Shown here in pieces: positions 18,423-26,981 of a stretch of 64,000 bases of DNA. Source of the DNA: Pigmentiphaga litoralis. Its GTDB lineage: Bacteria; Pseudomonadota; Gammaproteobacteria; Burkholderiales; Burkholderiaceae_B. Numbering within the stretch: position 1 is the stretch's first letter; each line of letters opens with the position of its first letter. The stretch covers positions 434,001 to 498,000 of the forward strand of contig NZ_JACCBP010000001.1 in the NCBI RefSeq assembly GCF_013408655.1. The letters run 5' to 3'. The translations under genes and the position numbers were made by a program. The notes below the pieces were generated by a model. It was not told where the DNA came from, ran no database searches, and saw nothing but the letters and a program-made list of their open reading frames with translations.

Positions 18423-19508
18423 TTAAGATCGTGTCAAAGAAGTCAGGCGGTCCCAGTCCACCTGCTGCGCCAGCCCGCAGGCGGCCGGCAAGCGCAGGCG
18501 CCCCTCGCGGACCGCGGGCAGGTCCACGATCTGCGTCGTCATGGCCAGGTACCAGGTGGTCTCGGCGGGCAGGGCGCTGTCGGGCAGACACGCAGCCTGG
18601 GCGAGTGCGGTCAGGGTGCCGAGCGCGCTTTCCCCGAACATGCCGACCACCGTCAACGCGTCGTGCGCGGCGGCCAGGGTGGCCATCTGCCGGGTCGCCG
18701 TCAGGCCAAAGCGCCCGGGTTTCAGGCTAATCGCACGCGCGCCGCGTTCAAGGAACAAGGCCGTGTCCCGCAGACAGGTATTGCCAAAGTCGACCAGGAC
18801 GGGGGACGCCAGCGACGCCTGCAGGGATTCAAACGCCGCATCGGGATGCAAGGGGCTCGGGTCTTCGACCAGGGCTGCGCCCGCATCCGTCATGGCGTCC
18901 ACATACGATTGCGCCGCGTGCAACGGATAGGCGCCGTTCGCATCGACATACAGCGCCACGTCGTCGCCCACTGCTTTGCGAATCTCCCGCACCGCCTGTA
19001 CGTCCACGTCGAGACCCTGGCCGCCTTTGATCTTCACGGCACGGAACCCATGGCGGGCGATGACGTCTTCTGCTTCTTGCACCATCAGCGACGGCGCCTG
19101 ACGCGTTAGCACCCATGACAGGTCCACCGTGTCGCGCCCGCCCAGGTAGTGCCATAACGGTGTGCGAGCCGAGGCGGCACGCAAGTCCCACAACGCGTTG
19201 TCCAGCAGCGTGCAGGCCGCCTGCTGCCCGGGGATCATGGCCAGCCGTGCCGCAACTCCAGCCGGGTCGGACACATCCTGGTCCTTCAACCAAGGCAGCA
19301 GCACGTCTTCCAGTGCCGCGGTCATCGTGCTGGCGCTTGCGCCATTCCAGGTCGGCTTCAGGACGGTTTCGGCGACGCCTTCATTTCCGGTATCCGCTGT
19401 CAGGCGCAGCAGCAGAAAGTCGGCGCCATCTTCGACAATGTCCGACCATTTGACGGCGCGCGCGTAAGGCAGGCGGTAGCGGTAGATGGTGTGGTCGACA
19501 ATACGCAT
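18423..19508 (-). CDS. mandelate racemase/muconate lactonizing enzyme family protein
   Basis: A 361-residue enolase-superfamily protein with the muconate-lactonizing layout. The KxK acid/base motif is in FRAVKIKGGQG (near residue 165). Metal ligands lie in YVDANGAYPLH, ALVEDPSPLH and PVLVDFGNTC, and the opposite-face lysine is in AISLKPGRFG. The family abstracts a proton alpha to a carboxylate and then performs lactonization, epimerization or dehydration. It is followed 13 bp later by the acyl-CoA dehydrogenase gene. Pairing with a dienelactone hydrolase suggests lactone chemistry, but the substrate is not determinable. Confidence 0.88.
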   Translation of the reverse strand: MRIVDHTIYRYRLPYARAVKWSDIVEDGADFLLLRLTADTGNEGVAETVLKPTWNGASASTMTAALEDVLLPWLKDQDVSDPAGVAARLAMIPGQQAACTLLDNALWDLRAASARTPLWHYLGGRDTVDLSWVLTRQAPSLMVQEAEDVIARHGFRAVKIKGGQGLDVDVQAVREIRKAVGDDVALYVDANGAYPLHAAQSYVDAMTDAGAALVEDPSPLHPDAAFESLQASLASPVLVDFGNTCLRDTALFLERGARAISLKPGRFGLTATRQMATLAAAHDALTVVGMFGESALGTLTALAQAACLPDSALPAETTWYLAMTTQIVDLPAVREGRLRLPAACGLAQQVDWDRLTSLTRS

Positions 19509-19517
19509 GGCGGCCGC

Positions 19518-20609
19518 TCAGTTCGCGACCGCGCCCGAGGCACGGATGATCGGGCCCCACTTGGCGGTCTCGGCACGCATGTAGGCCAGGAAGGCATCCT
19601 TGGTCAACACGTTCGGTTCCAGGCCTTGCGCAGCCAGCCAGTCGCGTGATTCGTCGGTGCCCAGAATGCGCGTCATGGTGGCGGCCAGGGTGTCGATCAC
19701 CTGGGGCGTTGTGCGGGCAGGCGCGGCCATCGAATACCAGGCCAGCACCTCGAAATCCGGGTAGCCGGCTTGCGCCACGGTGGGCACGTCAGGCACCAGC
19801 TTGCTGCGCGTCTTGCTCGTCACGGCAATCGCGCGCAGGCGGCCGTCGTTGACCAGCGCCAACGTGCCCGGAATCGTCACGAACGCGAACGCCACGTCAC
19901 CGCGCACCACGGCCGAGATCGCATCCGACTGCCCCTTGTAGGGCACGTGCTGGACGGCAACACCGGCCTGTCCCCGCAACAGCTCGCCCGCCAAGTGGCC
20001 GCTGGTGCCATTGCCGGCGGATGAAAAGCTGATCTTGCCGGGCTGCGCGCGTGCCCGCTCGACCAGCTCGCCTACCGTCTTTATGTCGAGTGCCGGGTTG
20101 ACAATCAGCAGGTTCGGCGCCGACGCCAGCATGGCAATGTGCGTCAGGTCCCGCATCGGGTCGAACGGCAGCCTGGCGTACAGGAAAGGATTGAAAATAT
20201 GCGTCGGCAGGCCGCTGACCAACAGCGTGTAGCCATCGGCGGGTGCCTGTACGGCCTGCTCTGTGCCGACATTGCCGCCCGCCCCGGGGCGGTTTTCGAT
20301 CACGAAGGCCTGGCCGGTCTGCTTCTGCATCTGGTTGCCGACATACCGGGCCAGCATGTCGACGGTGCCGGCGGGGGCGAAGGGGACGATGACGCGGACC
20401 GGGCGCGTGGGCCAGGAGGTTTTGTCGGCGGGCTTGCCGGCCGTGCTCGCAGCGTTTCCGGCCGCACTTTCCGCGGACGTCTCGGCAGCCGATGCGGGCT
20501 GCGTTGCCAGCGTCAGCGACAGCGGCGCCACAAAGGTCGCCATGCGGGACAGCGGTCCGATCGCGGCCGCGCGCAGCACGCGCCGCCGTTGGGTGAACAG
20601 GGGGTTCAT
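19518..20609 (-). CDS. Bug/TctC-family periplasmic solute-binding protein
   Basis: A 363-residue exported receptor of the Bug family. The start at 20609 gives MNPLFTQRRRVLRAAAIGPL, an arginine-rich leader then a hydrophobic stretch ending near ATQPASA; Tat-like in appearance but without a full consensus. An Ala/Ser/Thr-rich linker precedes the mature fold, which shows VRVIVPFAPAGTVDMLARYV, VIENRPGAGGNVGTEQAVQA with the next residues PADGYTLL, and HVPYKGQSDAISAVVRGDV. It overlaps the citrate-synthase-like gene by 4 bp, so it is co-expressed with the catabolic enzymes and probably senses or delivers their substrate. Confidence 0.9.
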   Translation of the reverse strand: MNPLFTQRRRVLRAAAIGPLSRMATFVAPLSLTLATQPASAAETSAESAAGNAASTAGKPADKTSWPTRPVRVIVPFAPAGTVDMLARYVGNQMQKQTGQAFVIENRPGAGGNVGTEQAVQAPADGYTLLVSGLPTHIFNPFLYARLPFDPMRDLTHIAMLASAPNLLIVNPALDIKTVGELVERARAQPGKISFSSAGNGTSGHLAGELLRGQAGVAVQHVPYKGQSDAISAVVRGDVAFAFVTIPGTLALVNDGRLRAIAVTSKTRSKLVPDVPTVAQAGYPDFEVLAWYSMAAPARTTPQVIDTLAATMTRILGTDESRDWLAAQGLEPNVLTKDAFLAYMRAETAKWGPIIRASGAVAN

Positions 20610-21523
20610 GGTTGGTCTCCTCCGGGTGCCTCGTCGACGCCCGAGGTCTCGGCCTCGGTGCGTTCCCACAGTGTCCGCGCAATGGGATTGCGCAGCTCCT
20701 CGGCCAGATGGCCGACGATACCGATCGATCGACCGATCACCGCCAGCCCCCGGCACAGCTGCCACGGAATCGCCAGCTCGCAGCACAAGGCGCCCAGCGC
20801 ACCCGTCGCGTTCACAGGCAACTGGCCCGGCTTGTTCGCGGCACGTTCCGCCTCGGCCGAGATCGCGATCATCAAGTCGACATAACGCCCATGCAGACCA
20901 TGTTCCCTGGCCAGGTCGAACAGGCGCGTGGTGCGCGGGTCCACGGGTTTGTGCAGGTTGTGGCCCAGGCCGGGAATGGGGCGGCGCGCGGCGCGGTGCT
21001 CGGAAACGATGCGCGCGGCCAGGACGTGGGTAGCGTTACCAGAAGCCGCGGCGTCATTGCCGGGAATCACCCCTTGGTCGGCCGCGTCGACCCCGTCGGC
21101 CGGCGCGCCAGGAGCGGGGCTGACAGGCTCCCCACCAACCCGCCCGCCTGCCAGCCCACCCGGGGTTCCATACGCCGCCTGCAGCAACCTGGCCGCGCCT
21201 TCCGCGGTGCCGGCAAACGTGCTGCCGATGCCGCACAGCCCCGCAGCCACCGCCGCCTGCAGCGACTCCGGCGCGCCCAGGTAGGTCAGCCGCGCGGCCA
21301 TCACCATCGGCGTCATGCCATGTTCCACCAGCGTTGCCAGCATGGCGTTGAACACGATGGACTGGTGCGCATCCGGCCGCTTGCCCGTGATTTCCAGAAA
21401 GGCGAAATCGCCCAGGTTCAGCGTTCCCAGCACTTCGGAACACAGGTCCAGTCCCTGCACCGTAATGGTGGTCGCGTCACTGCGGCCCATGGCGGATCGC
21501 ATGGGGGATCGGCCTGATTGCAT
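20606..21523 (-). CDS. citrate synthase-like / citryl-CoA lyase-like protein
   Basis: A 305-residue member of the citrate synthase fold family, shorter than true citrate synthase (436 residues at 5955-7265). The HRVYKxxDPR-type active-site segment reads PIPGLGHNLHKPVDPRTTRL. The N-terminal half resembles the small citryl-CoA lyase/citrate synthase-like proteins (VFNAMLATLVEHGMTPMVMA). A Gly/Pro/Ala-rich insertion of about 40 residues sits between the helical half and the active-site segment. The ATG at 21523 has GAGGAGA upstream. It is the first gene of the eight-gene minus-strand operon. It may split or condense a CoA thioester in that pathway, but the direction is unknown. Confidence 0.82.
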   Translation of the reverse strand: MQSGRSPMRSAMGRSDATTITVQGLDLCSEVLGTLNLGDFAFLEITGKRPDAHQSIVFNAMLATLVEHGMTPMVMAARLTYLGAPESLQAAVAAGLCGIGSTFAGTAEGAARLLQAAYGTPGGLAGGRVGGEPVSPAPGAPADGVDAADQGVIPGNDAAASGNATHVLAARIVSEHRAARRPIPGLGHNLHKPVDPRTTRLFDLAREHGLHGRYVDLMIAISAEAERAANKPGQLPVNATGALGALCCELAIPWQLCRGLAVIGRSIGIVGHLAEELRNPIARTLWERTEAETSGVDEAPGGDQP

Positions 21524-21550
21524 CGTGTCTCCTCGGTGGCCTTGCGCGGT

Positions 21551-21568
21551 CGACCGGTGTTCCGGTCG
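21551..21568. promoter_or_regulatory. inverted repeat in the lysR/catabolic operon divergent region
   Basis: CGACCGG (21551-21557), TGTT, CCGGTCG (21562-21568) is a perfect 7-bp inverted repeat. It lies in the 112-bp gap between the operon start (21523) and lysR (21636), where a LysR protein would be expected to bind. A classic T-N11-A site is not obvious. Confidence 0.4.
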
Positions 21569-21635
21569 CGCTGTATTTTTCCGCAAGGTACCATTCGCTG
21601 AGCACGCTCAACAATCGAAGCGCTTCATACACACT

Positions 21636-22577
21636 ATGACCAAAATCGATGTGACCGATATGGACCTGAACCTGCTGACCGCCTTCCAGGCCTTGATGCA
21701 GGACCGCAACGTGACCCGTGCCGGGCTGCGTCTGGGGCTGTCGCAATCGTCCATGAGCCACGCACTGACCCGGCTGCGCAAACTGACGGGCGACCCGCTG
21801 TTCGTCCGCTTGCCGGGCGGCATGGAACCCACGCCGTACGCACTGCAGATCGACACGCCCATCCGCGAAGGGCTGGCGCTGATGCAGGCCGGCCTGAACC
21901 GAGTCACCCACTTCGACCCCGCCACCACGGATCGCACCTTCCAGCTGCTGCTCAGCGACATTGGCGAACTGGTCTACCTGCCCCAGCTGATCGTGCGGCT
22001 GTCGCAGATCGCCCCCGGCGCCAACCTGCGCGTACTGCAACTGCCCCGCGAGTCCTACCGCGACGCCTTCATCGCCGGCAACGCCGACCTGGCCATGGGT
22101 TTCCTGCCCAGCCTGCAGGCGGGCTTCTACCAGCAGCGGCTGTTCGACGACTCGTACGTGTGCCTGGCGCGCGCCGATCACCCGCGCGTTGGCAAGCGCC
22201 TGACGCTGAAGCAATTCGCCGCCGAATCGCACGTGTTGATCGAGCCGGCCGGCTCGCGCTACAGCCACGCCAGCGCACAACATTCCACCACCTCGCTGAT
22301 CGAACGCTACCTGGCCAGCAAGAACATGAAGCGCCGCATTGCCCTGCGCGTGCCGCACTTCATGGTCGTGCCCAGCATCGTGCAGCAGACCGACCTGCTG
22401 GCCATCGTGCCGAGTTATGTCATGGCCTACATGAAGCCGATGCCCGGCTTGAAAACGCTGCCGCTGCCGATCGACGTGCCGCGTTTCGAGGTCAAGCAGT
22501 TCTGGCATGAACGCAGCCATCAAGATCCGGCCAATCAGTGGCTGCGAAAGGTGGTGGCGGAACTGTTTTTGCAATAG
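21636..22577 (+). CDS. LysR-family transcriptional regulator
   Basis: A 313-residue LysR-type regulator. The winged HTH is at residues ~8-66 (DLNLLTAFQALMQDRNVTRA, then SQSSMSHALTRLRKLTGDPL), and the effector-binding domain spans ~95-300. The ATG at 21636 is chosen; a downstream ATG at 21660 (MDLNLL) is possible. It is divergent from the catabolic operon 112 bp away, the usual arrangement for a LysR activator responding to a pathway intermediate. The N-terminal signature resembles the NodD/LinR-like branch, which often acts in aromatic or chlorinated-compound catabolism. Confidence 0.92.
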   Translation: MTKIDVTDMDLNLLTAFQALMQDRNVTRAGLRLGLSQSSMSHALTRLRKLTGDPLFVRLPGGMEPTPYALQIDTPIREGLALMQAGLNRVTHFDPATTDRTFQLLLSDIGELVYLPQLIVRLSQIAPGANLRVLQLPRESYRDAFIAGNADLAMGFLPSLQAGFYQQRLFDDSYVCLARADHPRVGKRLTLKQFAAESHVLIEPAGSRYSHASAQHSTTSLIERYLASKNMKRRIALRVPHFMVVPSIVQQTDLLAIVPSYVMAYMKPMPGLKTLPLPIDVPRFEVKQFWHERSHQDPANQWLRKVVAELFLQ

Positions 22578-22688
22578 CCGGAAGTCCGGTCCGGAGTTCT
22601 ACGCACGTCGGGCGATCGGCCGGCAAACCATCAGGTTCCGCTGCCTATACTGGGCGGCTTCCTGCATGGTTCCCAAGCTCCGACACCC

Positions 22689-24488
22689 ATGCCGCACGAG
22701 TCCAAACTCGCTCAAGCCCAGAACGCGTTTCGCCAGATACCCCTGGGTATCGTCGGCAACCTGGGCGCCTGCATCGTTACCGTGATCGTCTTGTACGGCA
22801 CCTTTACGTGGATGCAGCTTGCGCCGCTCCCGATCACGATGATGGTGTTGCAAGTCACGCCTGTGCGCCTGCTGCTGGGTCGACGGCACGAGCACGACGA
22901 TCCGCAATGGGCGGATATCGTCCTCAAGCAGGTCATGAAAGATTCGGTGTGTCTGGGCCTGTTCTGGGGCACGGCGATGATCGTGTACCTGCCGGCGACC
23001 GATTTCGAAAAAGTGCGGTTCCTGATGGTGTGCGCCTGCTTTCTGTGTGCGGGGGCAGCCGGCGTGTTGCAAGCCATTCCGCGCGCGTTCGCTGCTTACG
23101 CAGGCCCCCTCATCTTTCTGAGCTGCTATTTTTCCTTCACGGCGCAAGGCACCGGGCAGGCCGCGCTTGCTATGGTCGTCGTGCTCATGAACTCGAGCGC
23201 GCTGTGGATGTTGCGCATCAACTGGCTCAATTTCCAGGAACTCGTCAGCCGCAATCGCACGCTGGATGCACTCAGGAAAGAAGCCGAATCCGCGCGCCAG
23301 GCCGAAGCCAAGTTCGTTGAAAACCTCAATCATGAGATCCGGAACGCGGTATCCGGCGTCGTCGGCTACTTCGACATTGCCCTCGAATCGAATCTGTCCG
23401 ACGCCGAACAGCGCACGCTCATGAGCAACGCGCGGGATGCCAGCAGCATGTTGCTGACGCTGCTCAGCGACCTGCTGGATGTGGCGCGGCTCAATGCGGG
23501 ACGGGTGCCGCTTTCCATCCAGCCGTTCGACCTGCGCGAGGTGGTCCGGCTGTCGATCGTGTCGACCTCGGCAGCGATCCGCCGGCGCCCGATCTCGGTC
23601 GTCAGCGCGATCGATGAATCCGTGCCGCTGCGCCTGGCGGGGGACGGCGGACGGGTCCGCCAGATCATCGTCAACCTGGTCAGCAATGCGATCAAGGTCA
23701 TGACGCGGGGCACCGTGGTCGTCCAGGCGTCCTACCGGCTGACCGAAGGCGGCGGATGCCTGGACCTGTCGGTGATCGATGACGGGCCCGGCATCCCTCT
23801 AGCGCAACAGCAGGCAATGTTCGAACGATTTTCGCGTCTCACAGAACTGGCCGGTCCGGGATCGCGCGCCGGCACCACGGGCTGGGGACTGGGCCTCAAT
23901 ATCTCGGCGTCGCTGGTCGGCCTCATGAAAGGAACGATCACGGTACGCAGCGCCCTCGGACACGGCGCGGCGTTCAGCCTGTCTTTACCCCTCGCACCCG
24001 CCGAGATTCCGGTGGACGCGGCCCTGCGCGATGCCCACATCACGACCTTGGGCCGACAGGATGTGTCCGTGCTGATCGTCGACGACATGCCGATGAACCT
24101 GCTGGTGCTGGGCAAGATGCTCGAAAGCCTGGGGTGCCGGGTGGTGCGCGCGGAACACGGGCTGGACGCCGTGCGCTATTGCAGCGAGCAGCGTTTCGAC
24201 CTGGTGCTCATGGACGTGGACATGGCGGAAATGAACGGCATGGAAGCCACCCGTCATATCCGCAAGCTGGACGGGGCAGGCGCGCTGGTGCCCATCATTG
24301 CCGTGACCGGCTTTGCGTCATCGGAACAGGTGGCCCGCATGCTGGCGGCCGGCATGAACGAACACGCTCTCAAGCCCATGCGCAAGGCCACCGCGGCGCA
24401 ACTGCTGGCAAAGTGGGTGCCGCAAAGTGTGTTGTCGAAGGACGTCGTGCCGCAGGACGGGGTCACCTCTGATGAGTGGTTGACCTGA
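22689..24488 (+). CDS. hybrid sensor histidine kinase (copy 1)
   Basis: A 599-residue membrane hybrid kinase. Residues 1-180 are mostly hydrophobic with about six membrane segments and no sizeable periplasmic domain. A DHp domain carries the phospho-accepting H215 in VENLNHEIRNAVSG. The ATPase domain has the N-box RVRQIIVNLVSNAIK, G1 DDGPGIP, F-box FERFSR and G2 GWGLGL. A C-terminal receiver (about 458-580) shows acidic D465/D466, phospho-acceptor D509 in LVLMDVDM, and K562. It has no HPt domain, so relay to DNA needs an HPt elsewhere. It overlaps the second kinase by one base (TGATG) and belongs to a three-gene unit ending in the response regulator. Confidence 0.93.
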   Translation: MPHESKLAQAQNAFRQIPLGIVGNLGACIVTVIVLYGTFTWMQLAPLPITMMVLQVTPVRLLLGRRHEHDDPQWADIVLKQVMKDSVCLGLFWGTAMIVYLPATDFEKVRFLMVCACFLCAGAAGVLQAIPRAFAAYAGPLIFLSCYFSFTAQGTGQAALAMVVVLMNSSALWMLRINWLNFQELVSRNRTLDALRKEAESARQAEAKFVENLNHEIRNAVSGVVGYFDIALESNLSDAEQRTLMSNARDASSMLLTLLSDLLDVARLNAGRVPLSIQPFDLREVVRLSIVSTSAAIRRRPISVVSAIDESVPLRLAGDGGRVRQIIVNLVSNAIKVMTRGTVVVQASYRLTEGGGCLDLSVIDDGPGIPLAQQQAMFERFSRLTELAGPGSRAGTTGWGLGLNISASLVGLMKGTITVRSALGHGAAFSLSLPLAPAEIPVDAALRDAHITTLGRQDVSVLIVDDMPMNLLVLGKMLESLGCRVVRAEHGLDAVRYCSEQRFDLVLMDVDMAEMNGMEATRHIRKLDGAGALVPIIAVTGFASSEQVARMLAAGMNEHALKPMRKATAAQLLAKWVPQSVLSKDVVPQDGVTSDEWLT

Positions 24489-26317
24489 TGCCGCACGAGT
24501 CGAAGCTTGCTCAGGCCCAGAACGTGTTTCGTCAATTGCCGATCAGCGGGATCGGCAACACGGGCGCCTGCACCATCACCGCCGCAGTGCTGCACGGGAA
24601 CTACACGTGGGCCGAGCTCACGCCCATTCCGTTGTTCATGCTGCTGCTGCAGATCATGCCCACTCGCCTCTGGCTCGGGAGTGCTGGCGATCCCGACGCA
24701 GACGGGTGGACCGACCATGTGCTGAACCGGGTGACGATCAATGCCTTCTGCCTGGGCATGTACTGGGCGTTGCTGATGATCATCTACCTGCCCGGCGCCG
24801 ATTTCGAGCGGACGCGCTTCTTGATGGGTTGCGCCTGCTTTACCTGCGCGGGCGCGGCGGGCGTGCTGCAGGCCGTGCCCAGGGCGTTCGCCGTCTATGC
24901 CGGGCCCATGATCCTTCTGAGCTGCTACTTCTCGTTTATGGCGCGCCACGAAGATGGCGGCACGCTTGCCTGGGCGATCCTGTTCATGAACGGGAGCGTC
25001 CTGATCATGCTGCGTGTGAACTGGATCAACTTCCAGGAATTGGTCAGCCGCAACCGCACGCTGGATGCGCTGCGCAAAGAAGCCGAAGCGGCGCGGCAGG
25101 CCGAAGCCACCTTCGTGGAAAACCTGAACCACGAAATTCGCAATGCCGTGTCGGGCGTGGTGGGCTATTTCGACATCGCGCTTGAATCGACATTGTCCGA
25201 GCGGGAACAGCACACGCTGCTGACCAATGCGCGAGACGCCAGCGGCATGCTGCTCACGCTGCTCAGTGACCTGCTCGACGTCGCCCGCCTGAATGCAGGG
25301 CGTGTGCCGCTGTCCGTCCAGCCGTTCGATCTGCGCGAAGTGGTCAGGCTGTCGATCGTGTCGACGTCGGCCGCCATCCGCCGCCGGCCGATTTCCGTGG
25401 TCAGCGACATCGATGATTCCGTGCCGTTGCGCCTGGCAGGCGACGCCGGCCGTGTCCGCCAGATCATCGTCAATCTGGTCAGCAATGCGATCAAGGTCAT
25501 GATGCGCGGCACCGTCGTTGTACGAGCCAGCTACCGGCGCACCGATGGCCGGGGGTGGCTGGATCTGGCGGTTATCGACGATGGTCCGGGAATCTCGCTG
25601 GCGCAGCAACGGACCCTGTTCGAACGCTTTTCACGAGTCACCGAGGTGACCGGGCCTGGCTCGCGCCCTGGGGTAAAAGGGTGGGGCCTCGGACTCAGTA
25701 TCTCCTCGTCCTTGGTGGGTCTCATGCAAGGGACGATTACCGTGCATAGCGAGCCTGGACAAGGCGCCGCTTTCAGCATGTCCTTGCCGCTGGCCGCCGT
25801 GCAAACCGACACCTGCGCGGTCCATCACGATCGCCCGGGCACCCCGCTCGGGCGCCAGGACGTGTCCGTGCTGGTCGTCGATGACATGCCGATGAACCTG
25901 CTGGTGCTGGGCAAGATGCTTGAAAGCCTGGGCTGCCAGGTGACCCTGGCCGAACATGGCCTGGACGCCGTCCGCTACTGCAGCGAACGCCGCTTCGACC
26001 TGGTGATGATGGATGTGGACATGGCCGAAATGGACGGTGTCGAAGCCACCCGCCACATTCGCGCGCTGGACGGTGCCGGCGGCCTGGTGCCCATCATTGC
26101 GGTGACCGGATTCGCGTCGGCCGAAAGGGTCGCCCGCATGCTGGAAGCCGGCATGAACGAACACGCCCTCAAGCCGATGCGCAAGGCGACTGCGGCGCAG
26201 TTGCTCGTGAAGTGGATACCGCAATGCGCATCGCTGCAGGACATGCTGGCCGATGTGTCCCAGGACAGACCGCCATCCACAACCGCCACACCCGATGCTT
26301 TTGGACCCGCAACATGA
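24488..26317 (+). CDS. hybrid sensor histidine kinase (copy 2, tandem paralogue)
   Basis: A 609-residue paralogue of the preceding gene, collinear without gaps through the phospho-accepting H215 (VENLNHEIRNAVSG). It has the same six-segment membrane sensor, DHp, ATPase (DDGPGIS, GWGLGL) and C-terminal receiver (LVMMDVDMAEMDG) and again no HPt. The start is the ATG inside the stop of copy 1, giving the same MPHESKLAQAQN beginning. Divergence is concentrated in the membrane sensor and the tail, while DHp and ATPase segments have long identical runs. This suggests two inputs feeding one output. It overlaps the response regulator by 4 bp (ATGA). Confidence 0.93.
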   Translation: MPHESKLAQAQNVFRQLPISGIGNTGACTITAAVLHGNYTWAELTPIPLFMLLLQIMPTRLWLGSAGDPDADGWTDHVLNRVTINAFCLGMYWALLMIIYLPGADFERTRFLMGCACFTCAGAAGVLQAVPRAFAVYAGPMILLSCYFSFMARHEDGGTLAWAILFMNGSVLIMLRVNWINFQELVSRNRTLDALRKEAEAARQAEATFVENLNHEIRNAVSGVVGYFDIALESTLSEREQHTLLTNARDASGMLLTLLSDLLDVARLNAGRVPLSVQPFDLREVVRLSIVSTSAAIRRRPISVVSDIDDSVPLRLAGDAGRVRQIIVNLVSNAIKVMMRGTVVVRASYRRTDGRGWLDLAVIDDGPGISLAQQRTLFERFSRVTEVTGPGSRPGVKGWGLGLSISSSLVGLMQGTITVHSEPGQGAAFSMSLPLAAVQTDTCAVHHDRPGTPLGRQDVSVLVVDDMPMNLLVLGKMLESLGCQVTLAEHGLDAVRYCSERRFDLVMMDVDMAEMDGVEATRHIRALDGAGGLVPIIAVTGFASAERVARMLEAGMNEHALKPMRKATAAQLLVKWIPQCASLQDMLADVSQDRPPSTTATPDAFGPAT

Positions 26318-26955
26318 AACCCACCGTCGCCATCGCTGACGATCACCCCTTGGTCCTGCAAGCCGTCAGCGGCGCCTTGCGCGGCGCGCAGGACTACACC
26401 ATTGTGCACGAATGCCTGTCGGGCCAGGACCTGCTCGACAAGCTGGCGCAGCAGCCTTCCGAGATGATCGTCATGGACTTCAGCATGAGTCGTCACGACA
26501 GGTCGATCGACGGACTGGCCTTGCTCAAACGCGTGCGGCGGCAAGCCGCTGCGGCGCACATCGTGCTCTTGACGGCGCAGGCCCACCCGGGCGTCCTTGC
26601 CTGCGCATTGAAGGAATCCGTGCGCGCCATTGTCAGCAAGGAAGACGGCATGGACGAACTGCTTCGTGCTTGCCGCCATGTGCAGACACTGCCCAGCGCC
26701 TATTGCTCGCCCACCGTGCGCCACCTGCTGGATGACGCCGGCGCAACGCCGTCAGCCAAGGTGGCGGAACTGACGGCCAAGGAAATGGAAGTGGTGCGCC
26801 TGTTCGCCGCCGGCCATGGACTGCTGGCCATCTCGGACCGCCTGTCGCGGTCCGTCAGCACCGTGTCGTCGCAGAAGCACACCGCCATGAAGAAACTGAA
26901 CGTGCGGTCCAGTGCCGAACTGATCCGCTACGCCTACGAAAGCGGCTTGATCTGA
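26314..26955 (+). CDS. RcsB/NarL-type response regulator
   Basis: A 213-residue receiver plus LuxR-type HTH regulator. The receiver has D9/D10, phospho-acceptor D55 in MIVMDFSMSR, a TAQ switch segment and K109. The HTH lies at ~150-205 (VSTVSSQKHTAMKKLNV), whose TVSSQK wording and the MDFSM receiver motif recall RcsB rather than plain NarL. It begins in the stop codon of kinase copy 2 (ATGA). It is the presumed output of the phosphorelay and the candidate transcriptional controller of the converging fimbrial operon. The target is inferred from position. Confidence 0.93.
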   Translation: MKPTVAIADDHPLVLQAVSGALRGAQDYTIVHECLSGQDLLDKLAQQPSEMIVMDFSMSRHDRSIDGLALLKRVRRQAAAAHIVLLTAQAHPGVLACALKESVRAIVSKEDGMDELLRACRHVQTLPSAYCSPTVRHLLDDAGATPSAKVAELTAKEMEVVRLFAAGHGLLAISDRLSRSVSTVSSQKHTAMKKLNVRSSAELIRYAYESGLI

Positions 26956-26974
26956 CGGGGCAGGCACCGCCCCG
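26956..26974. terminator. stem-loop between convergent response regulator and fimbrial genes
   Basis: CGGGGC (26956-26961) and GCCCCG (26969-26974) pair around AGGCACC in the 26-bp gap between convergent genes. No T-run follows on either strand, so it is at most a weak bidirectional terminator. Confidence 0.35.
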
Positions 26975-26981
26975 CATCAGT

